A DNA stretch of 64,000 bases from Helicobacter cholecystus. GTDB taxonomy: Bacteria > Campylobacterota > Campylobacteria > Campylobacterales > Helicobacteraceae. Location: NCBI RefSeq assembly GCF_003364215.1, contig NZ_NXLU01000003.1:62001-126000 (forward strand), in the 5' to 3' direction. Each line of letters opens with the position of its first letter. Position 1 is the first letter of the stretch. This document shows, in pieces, positions 26,355 through 35,100 of this stretch. The position numbers and the translations under genes were made by a program. Below the pieces are notes generated by a model, which saw only the letters and a list, made by a program, of their open reading frames with translations, had not been told where the DNA came from and made no database searches.

Positions 26355-29004
26355 TAAACTTATCTCTCTTTTTTTATTCTCCTCACTCGCATGGGGAACA
26401 CCATTTAGTAATTGGAAAGATCCTCTTTTTGTCAATGGGATTAATCAAAATCTTGAAGGAAATTTTACCTATGATCAAACTCAAATTGCAGACTTTGTTC
26501 TTACAGATAAAATTCTCTTCACACGCTCAATGTTCAACCTTTCTGTACGTTCAATCATTACAGGAGATTGGAGTGGACAAAATGAGGGATTTATTTTTTA
26601 TGCAAACAATGCCAAACGTCTCACCTTTAATAAGGGCAATATTTCATTTTTTATCAATTCTGAGGGGTTAAAATTTGGGAAAAGTGCATATTTTCAAATC
26701 AGTGATACTGCCACACTTGATATTAATGCCAACCTTACAATTATCTCCTCTGCAAAAAGTGTCTTTGATACTTTTGGGCTTTTTGGTCTTAAGAACAATG
26801 CTCGGTTAAATATTGAAGATGCTAATTTAAATATTGATCTCTCCAATAATCAAAAGGCTAATCCCCTCCTTTTCTTACTTGAAAATAGTTCTGAGGCAAA
26901 AATTAATTCTGGAGGAAATAAAGCAAACCAAACCATTTTTCTTAAAGGAAAAATCGATCTTAGAGGTGCTTCAAAGTTTGAACTCAACCTCTCTAATCGT
27001 TATTCTTATTATGAGGGTGCCATTTCAATTGCAGGGACTTCAGAACTCTCCATTAATCTCTCTAATTCTTTGGCTACTTTTACAAACTACTCCCAACAAG
27101 CAGGAAGTGCTACAATCTCTCTTGAGAACAATTCAACTCTCAATGCAATGATTTCAGGTCATCAAACTGACCTGATAATCAATAAGGGTTCAGTTTGGAA
27201 TATGTTAGAGCAAAATAATGGAACTGGAGGAGTGATTAATTTTACAAACAATATTAAAAATCTTGCAATCAACAATGCCAAAATCAATTTTATGAATAAT
27301 ACAGATGGCACCCATCGCTTTAATCAAACATTTAATCAAAAAACACTCAATGCTAGAGGGGCTTTAAGTGGAAATGGAATCTTTGCAATCTATGCTGATG
27401 TGGGTGATCAAACCAAAGGGGTAGACACTATAACTTTCCAAAGTGCACAAGGTCATCACACCTTTGATATTCTTTACAATCCCAATACCTTCACCCAAAC
27501 TCTTGCTGAGGGTATTAGCACAGCAGATAATATGATTGTAGCCACCATTAATGATCCAAATACCCAAGCGACATTCTCAACCCTTCCTACAACGATGGGG
27601 CTTACATCTTATAGCACATATCTTCAAAAACAAACTGATGCAACTAAAGCACAATGGCTGATTGCCCATATCACTCCTGATGGAGAAAGTCCACTCTCTC
27701 AAGCGCTCACTACAGCACTTAATACCCCCTATCGTCTTTTTAAATCCTCTAGCCAAACGCTTAATCTTCGCTTAGGGGATCTTAGAAATTATCCTAAAGA
27801 TTATGGACTGTATCTCCACACTTCCATTGCTTATAACTCTTTTGCACAAAATCGCAATCTCACTGCTGGTCAAGATCTGTTTATAAATATTGTGGGTGGA
27901 TATGATATGAATGCGCTTTATCGCGGACACAATGATTTCTTGGGTTTTGGATTTGAAATTAATTTCTTAGATACCACAACAGATATTTTTACCTCTAATA
28001 CACAATCTTATGGAGGATTTTTCTACTATACCTCCATTTGGAGCAATCGTTTTTATTATGATGTAATTTTTAAATATGCCTATTCTCCCACAGACATTAA
28101 TCTTGGATCAATGGCATCATCCACTTCTCTCTCTTCCCATCTCCTTAATCTCACTGCAGAGGTGGGTAAAAAATTTGCCTTCAACTCTAATCGTAACTTT
28201 GCCTATACTGAAATAGAAGGCAAGCTTACAAGTGGATTTATTTTTCCTGCCTCTCTTTCTACAAGTGATCCAAATGGCACACCTATTGAGGCAAAAATTA
28301 ATTTTCAATTTCCACTTTTACTTAGAAGTTCTATATATTTTGGCTATGAGTGGAATAAGGAATTTAAAGGTGATCTTAAAGCTGGAGTGTTTATAGATTA
28401 TTCACTCTTTAGTGGCGCAGAAACCACTCTCTTGGACAGATGGAGTGAATTTAAAAAAACTTTTGATATGGATTTTGATATCGGGGTCTCTATTATTTCA
28501 AATATTACTCTTAAAGATTATTTGAGATTCTATCTTGAACTTGACAGTAGTTTTATGGGAAGCTATCAAACCAATATACTTTTTAATGCAGGAATTAGGT
28601 GGAGTTTTGGGGAACGCTATATCCCCCCACCTCCACCCCCCGCAGATCCCAATCGCTTAAAAATTAGAAAAATTCGAGGCAATACAATTAGGGATATTCC
28701 AACAGTAGAAAAAAATGATAGAAGCAATATGAAACACTATGAGGGCAGTCGCAATCAAATCATTAATACCTATAAAAATTCTGATCCAATTATTCAGCAA
28801 GAACAAAATAATGAAGAAAATAGGAACACTAATCGCTTTTATCCAAGAAATAATACTACTCTATACCCCTCAACAAACACTCAAGAGAGACCTAAGAGAG
28901 AGGGGAATAGGGATTTTTACAACCCTTCTAGGAGTGAAGAGGAAGTGCAAAAACAACGATATTATCATCAAGACCGCTACACTCCCATATATCCCTCTAA
29001 GTAA
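26341..29004 (+). CDS. Autotransporter with proline-rich periplasmic tail (barrel protein 3)
   Basis: An 887-residue protein. The signal peptide is KLISLFLFSSLAWG, the passenger runs from TPFSNWKDPLF to about residue 465, and the junction contains NGIFAIYADVGDQ. The barrel runs from LRLGDLRNYPKDYGLYLH (about 475) to FNAGIRWSFG (about 758). The tail of about 129 residues starts with an uninterrupted proline run (YIPPPPPPADP), has RDIPTVEKNDRSNMK in the shared motif position, and ends in an Asn/Arg/Tyr-rich region. The ATG lies 14 bases inside the preceding gene, with GAGAG six bases upstream. Two C6 tracts encode the proline run, so slippage there would change only the tail. Confidence 0.8.
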   Translation: MVHNNKLISLFLFSSLAWGTPFSNWKDPLFVNGINQNLEGNFTYDQTQIADFVLTDKILFTRSMFNLSVRSIITGDWSGQNEGFIFYANNAKRLTFNKGNISFFINSEGLKFGKSAYFQISDTATLDINANLTIISSAKSVFDTFGLFGLKNNARLNIEDANLNIDLSNNQKANPLLFLLENSSEAKINSGGNKANQTIFLKGKIDLRGASKFELNLSNRYSYYEGAISIAGTSELSINLSNSLATFTNYSQQAGSATISLENNSTLNAMISGHQTDLIINKGSVWNMLEQNNGTGGVINFTNNIKNLAINNAKINFMNNTDGTHRFNQTFNQKTLNARGALSGNGIFAIYADVGDQTKGVDTITFQSAQGHHTFDILYNPNTFTQTLAEGISTADNMIVATINDPNTQATFSTLPTTMGLTSYSTYLQKQTDATKAQWLIAHITPDGESPLSQALTTALNTPYRLFKSSSQTLNLRLGDLRNYPKDYGLYLHTSIAYNSFAQNRNLTAGQDLFINIVGGYDMNALYRGHNDFLGFGFEINFLDTTTDIFTSNTQSYGGFFYYTSIWSNRFYYDVIFKYAYSPTDINLGSMASSTSLSSHLLNLTAEVGKKFAFNSNRNFAYTEIEGKLTSGFIFPASLSTSDPNGTPIEAKINFQFPLLLRSSIYFGYEWNKEFKGDLKAGVFIDYSLFSGAETTLLDRWSEFKKTFDMDFDIGVSIISNITLKDYLRFYLELDSSFMGSYQTNILFNAGIRWSFGERYIPPPPPPADPNRLKIRKIRGNTIRDIPTVEKNDRSNMKHYEGSRNQIINTYKNSDPIIQQEQNNEENRNTNRFYPRNNTTLYPSTNTQERPKREGNRDFYNPSRSEEEVQKQRYYHQDRYTPIYPSK

Positions 29005-29020
29005 AGATACTAAGATGGAG

Positions 29021-29042
29021 TTATATTAAGGAGGTAATATAA
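29021..29042 (+). promoter_or_regulatory. Perfect hairpin presenting AGGAGG in its loop
   Basis: TTATATTA-AGGAGG-TAATATAA has perfect 8-bp arms, and its six-base loop is the ideal ribosome-binding sequence. No ATG, GTG or TTG follows at usable distance; the codon at the right spacing (29039) is ATA. From there a frame stays open for 34 codons and stops at 29143, just before the TTG of the giant gene. It may be a regulatory RNA element or a relic. Confidence 0.35.
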
Positions 29043-29110
29043 AAGTTTTATTAATTTTTTTCTATGATATAGAATACCGTTTGAAAAAACTTTTATTCAA
29101 AGAAAAAAGA

Positions 29111-29116
29111 TATAAT
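29111..29116 (+). promoter_or_regulatory. -10 box (TATAAT) before the giant autotransporter gene
   Basis: TATAAT is followed by a start region near 29123 and the ribosome site GAGAG at 29135-29139. It suggests that the two giant genes can be transcribed separately from the gpsA-led genes. TTGAAA at 29081 is too far upstream to be a standard -35. Confidence 0.45.
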
Positions 29117-29145
29117 TTATTAAAAAAAATATATGAGAGTTGACA

Positions 29146-32100
29146 TTGAGATTTAGTAGCACTATCGCTCTTAGTATTGTTGCTTGTGGGATTTTATGTG
29201 AGGGGCAAAGTTATACTGATTGGAATGGTGGAAATTTTAATGATGGGGATAATGTCAATATCAGCTATAACGCCTCCACCTCTACTCCTACTCTTTTAAA
29301 TCAAAGCATTAATCTTGCAAATGGAACTCTTACAGCCAATATTACTGCGACTCTTCTTAAACAAGGTGTTATTAATGGTCCAATGGTGGGAAATTTTGGG
29401 AGTGGCAATATCTCTTTTGGCTCAGCAGGCGCAACAATTAACTTTAATATCACAAAACAACAAAATGCTATAGGGGTCACTGAAGCTTTTAGATTGAACT
29501 CAACCACATTGACAGCCAATGCAAATCTTAACATCAATAGCAATATTGCAGGAGGAGGATTTACCCTCTTTAATGCCACAGGTGGAAACCTCACCTTTAA
29601 TGGTGATGTCAAGATTTCAGGCAATGCCTCAAATGCTATGACTACAAATAACTCAACCCTTAACATTAATCAAGCTGGGGGGAAAAACATTGATATCACA
29701 GGAGCAATCAGTGCAAATGGAGGAAATACCAACATTAAGCTTGATGGTGGAGATAAAATCAGCGGTGCATTCAATGGCACAAATAATAGTCATCTTACCC
29801 TAGAGATTGATAATTCCACCTATAGTGGAAATGTTACAAATAGTGGCACAAGCACTATTAATATTAAAAATAATGGAAAACTCGATGGAACTCTTAACGC
29901 TCAAGGCACAGAGCTTAAACTCACCATGCAAAATGGCTCTATTAGCCAATCTGTCAAATCTAGCGCCACTACAAATACTCTAGAACTTAAACAAAATTCA
30001 GTCATTAATGGTGGACTTCAATCAAGTGGAACAACAAATCTTAACCTTGATAGCTCTAGGATTAATGGCACAAGCACAATAACTGGAACAAAATTTAGTG
30101 CAACTCTGCAAAGCTCTCAAATCAACTCTTTAACAACAAGTGCTACAGAGAGTACAATTAAGGTTGATAAAGGCAGTGGATCTACAATCTCAACGCTTAC
30201 AATGAATGGGAATAATAATTCCATTTTCACAGACCAAGAAACCCTCACTGTCCAAACACTCACCATGATAGGAAAAAATAATACTGCTCATTATTCTGGT
30301 AATGCTAATAATGGAGCAAAACTCACAATCACAGGTGATGCGACTATTACTGCAAACGGGGGAGAAAATAAGTTTGTTTTCCAAAAAGGAGGAGTGAATG
30401 GAATACTCAAAACCTCAGGAAAAACTGATTTCAAACTCTTGGGAAACACAAATATTAATACAATGCAACACAGTGCCAATGATTTAAAACTCACAGTTGA
30501 TGAACAGGCTATTGTGCAAAATGGTGTAAATACAGATACACAAACAACAACCCTTGATATCACGATCTCAAAAACTGCTGCGCTCAATGGAAGTTCAACA
30601 CTCAAATCCCAAACCTCAGCAAAAGTGAGTATGAGTGACACTGCAAAAGGGGGAAACTTTAATTTTCAAGGACCTCAAAATACGCTCAATGCCTCCGGAA
30701 CAAATAATACACTTACTGGTTTGAGTATGCAAGGAAGCAATGGAGGAAACACAAATAACAACCTTAATGTCACAGGAAAACTCACCATTAATGGAAATGC
30801 TGATCTTAAGGCAGGAAATGGTGGTAACAATACAATTGATTTTAATGATGGGGGAATCACTGGCACACTCACCACAAGTGGACAAACAACCCTACAAACA
30901 AAAAATTCCACCTCTATTGCACAAGGGATTGTCCATAGCAATGGAGATTTTAATGCAGATTTTGAAAATCACTCACACATTCAACAAGGGATACAAACTA
31001 GTGGAAATGGAAACTCCATTATCAATATTAAAGATCAAGCCAAAATCTCAGGTAATTCAATCTTAAAGAGTAATCAAAATACCCTCACTCTCATCTCCTC
31101 TGCTCAAATTATAGGGAATACCACTTTTGCTGGAAATACCAATGCTCTGACTGCAAACAATGATTCTAAAATCACAGGGCAACTCATTACTGATGCACAA
31201 GCACAAAATACAACCTACACCCTAAAAGATAATGCAACTCTTGTAGGGGGTATTGATACCCAAACAGGTGCAGGAAAAACTACGGCAAGCTTTAACAATA
31301 ACTCTAAGATTGAAAATGGAACTTCAAACCTTTCTGCAGATATTGATCTTACTTTCACAGATAACTCACAAACCAATAATGAACAATTCAATATTAATGG
31401 TGCAGCAGTAAATATCATCTTTAAAAATCAAGCCCAAAACAATGGTGGGGCAATCACTACAAAGAATGGAACTTCTGATATTAAATTTACAGATGACTCT
31501 AAAATGACTAATGGCAAAGTTGAAACTACTGGAGGGAATACAACTCTTTTAGCTAATCAAAATGCAAATCTCACAGGTTCACTCTCTCAAAGTGGAGGAA
31601 ATTTTAATGCAACATTTAAGAACAACTCTCAATTTAATGGAAATGGCACACAGACAGGAGGAACTTCAAGCATTACATTCCAAGACCAAGCCAAATGGAG
31701 TGGAAATTTTGAGCAAAATGGGGCAACATCACAATCTAGTATCACCTTCAATAACACAGCAAATATGCAGGGAAATATTGTGGTTAAAGATGGCACAACA
31801 AATATCACTTTTAATCCCCAAACTTTTATTGTTGGAAATATCCAAGCAGCAGGTAGAGAAAATAAAGTCACTCTAAGCAATGCACTTCTTGATGGTAACC
31901 TGACTCTTGATGGTGTGGGGCCAATTAATGGAGAGAGCAATGCCACAATTACAAATAGCAAAATAACAGGGAATATCCAAGGCTATGATAAGGTGGATAT
32001 CAAAATTACAGGAAGTGAAGTTGATGGATATCTTCATCAGGGAGGAAGTTTTGACCCTCAAGGAATGAAAGCAATCATTTCAGATTCTTGGATTAAACAA

Positions 32101-35100
32101 GGTTTTCAAGGTAATAATGACCAAGCCAATACTCTAAATGTGACAAATAGCAAAATTGATGGTGGGATTAAGCAAATTCAGGGATCTCTTGATGCAACCC
32201 TTGAAGCAACACTTGTAACTGGAGGATTTCAGGGAAGCCAAAATTCTGCAAACAAAGTGACAATGACCAATGGGAGTCTTAAAGATGGCATTGTGCAAAA
32301 TACGGGTTCTCTTGACTTTCTCTCAAAAGGCACAAATTTTATAGCCACCACTCCTAATCAATCTTATGGTTTTTTGGGCATTAACTCCCAAAATACCCTT
32401 AAAATGGCAAATGGAGACTTTGGATCACAACACATCAAACAGCAAGGTGGAAGTCTTAATGCTGAAATTGTCTCAATGAGCAATGTGCAAAACTTTGAGG
32501 GAATTAACTCAAACAATAATGTCAGTCTCTCCAATACTGAAATGACTGATGTTTCTCAAAGTGGTGGAAGTCTTGATCTGCTTACATATTCTCAGATTAA
32601 AGGATCCATTACAGGAAGTAACAACAGTCAAAATATAATTAGAATTGTTGGATCAGGGGTTAGAGAAGATATTCTTCAAAATACAGGTTCAATGGAGCTT
32701 TATCTGACAAACTCATCAGCTGGAACACAGGGAACACAGAATAATAAAATTGGCATAACCAATGCAAACTTTGGTCTTTATGCAGATAACTCAACCATTA
32801 AAAATATTGAATTAATTCATTCTACCTCTCTTGGAAATTCAACCTCTACCACACTCACAGGAACTTTTTCTCAGATGGGTGGAAGATCTACAATGACTTT
32901 TTCAGATAGCAAATTCACCGGTCAAGATTCAATTAAATTTGAAGATACCCTCAGTGCAAGTTTAATTTTTACAAAATCAGAGATTAATCATGTCTCTGCA
33001 ATTAGAGGAGTGAGCACACTTAATCTCTCAGAAAGCAAGATGGGGAATTTTAGTGGAACTTCTGGAGTCCATACAGTGATGCTTACTTCATCAGAGGGTA
33101 AGAATTTTACTCAAAATAATGGAAGTCTCTCTGTGAGTGCAACAGCAAACTCAACCCTTAGCTCACTCACGGGAAATAACGCCACCCTCTCTCTTATCCT
33201 AGGGAATCAATCTAGTGTCACTGGCAATGTGAGCAATACTAATGGAAATACTTCTATCTCTATGCAAGATTCTACAATCAATGGAGATGTTTTACAAACT
33301 GGAGGAAATCTCACCTTTAATGCTGAACAATCAGAAATTAAAGGAAAATATGAGCAAAATGGAGGAAGCAGCAATGTTAATTTCACACAATCCTTCATCA
33401 AAAAAGGAGTAGGGTTAAATTCTGTGGCTGATGGTTCATCCCTAATCTTTTCTCAACAATCACAAGTCAATCAAGGCTTTGAGGTCAATAACAGCAATAT
33501 CGCTCTCTCCCTTCTCTCCCAATCCAAAATTACTGAGGGATTTAAACAAAATGGAGGAAAGGTTATAGGCTCACTCAATAATCAATCCAGCATTAATGGA
33601 GATGCAAATCATGCAGGACTCACCCTCTCTGGGGGAGTGACAAGCTTTACCCTCTACAATCAATCTCAAATTAATCAAGGAATTCAAGCCACAAACAACA
33701 CCTCAAGCATTCTCGTGGATCGCTCAACAATTGATGGCAATATCACTATCAATCAAGGAAGTCTTGATCTTACCGCTCAAAATAAATCCACAATTACAAG
33801 TGCTCAAATGCAAATCACTGATGCTGATCTCCAACTTACATTAGATACAAATTCAAAATTTATTGGTGATTTAACCCAAACCAACAAAACCCAAGAAATC
33901 ACCATTAAACAAAATTCTACATTTCAAGGAAATATCACAAATACCAATACCACAAGCACAATCATTATTGATAATGCCTCTGTGACAGGTCATCTCACCC
34001 AAGAAAGGGGAACTTTAAGATTAGAGCTTTCTAATGGGGGGAAAATAGGAGGAAATGTAGTTCTTAAACAGGTGGACACTACCCTTTTAGGAAGTGGGAC
34101 AAATAATGAGATTCAAGGAAATTTCTCTCAAGAAAATGGGAGTCTTAAAGGCAATATGAATGGTTTGACCCTAACTGGAACATACACTCAAAATGGTGGA
34201 ACTTCTGATGTCATTTTTACCCATTCAGCCTTTAAGAGTGATACAACGATTACAAATGCAATAAACTCCTCTCTCTCTTTTGAAAACTCTACTCTTAAAA
34301 ACTATACAATTACTGGAGGAAGTAACAATACTCTTAAGCTCCTTAATCAAAGCACAATGACAGGGAATCTCACATTACAAAACCAAGCAAGTGCGATCCT
34401 TAAAATGCAAGATTCTAAAATTGATGGAAATATCAATGCTTCTAATGATTCATTTCTTCATTTTGACACTCTTAACTCTGAAATAACAGGCACAAGCACT
34501 ATTGATACTGGGGGAGTTACTGGAGTAGCAGAGAATACAAAATTTGGGGGAGACTTCACACTGACTCAAACAACCTCAAATGTTTCTTTTATAAATGGAA
34601 GTGAGATTAATGGCAATCTTATAGCAATGCAGGGAGACAATACAATTAAATTTGATGCTTCCTCCCTTACGGGAAATCTTTCACAAACACAGGGAAATAT
34701 CAATCTTGATCTCTCCAATGGCTCACAAATTATTCAAAACTTAACATTTAATAACACAGTCGCACATTTTACAGGAAGTGGTACTGGGAATAAGATTGGG
34801 GGTAAGTTTGACTCCCTTCAAACAAAGCTTACAGGAGATGTAAGTGGTCTTACACTTCAAGGAACTTTCACCCAACAAAATGGAACTTCAGACATTATCT
34901 TTAGAAATCAATCTCAATTTAATTCTTTAGTCAGCATTGACACAGCAACCTCATCAAATATTAAATTTGAGAATCAATCAGGAATTAAGGCAAATATTTC
35001 AATAAAAAATGGAACAGATAATCAACTCTCTTTTAATGATGCTTCCTTTATTGTGGGTGACACCATCCTTGCAGATACAACAGCTTTAATCGCTGCAAGC

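Noticed and set aside
28620-28650. C6 tracts in barrel protein 3 as a phase-variable switch
   Set aside because: Only six bases long, they encode a proline run; the position after the barrel means slippage would alter only the tail. No evidence of variation is visible in one sequence.
29140-29145. TTG at 29140 as start of the giant autotransporter
   Set aside because: The ribosome site GAGAG ends immediately before it. The TTG at 29146 has proper spacing and gives an N-terminus like that of the next gene.
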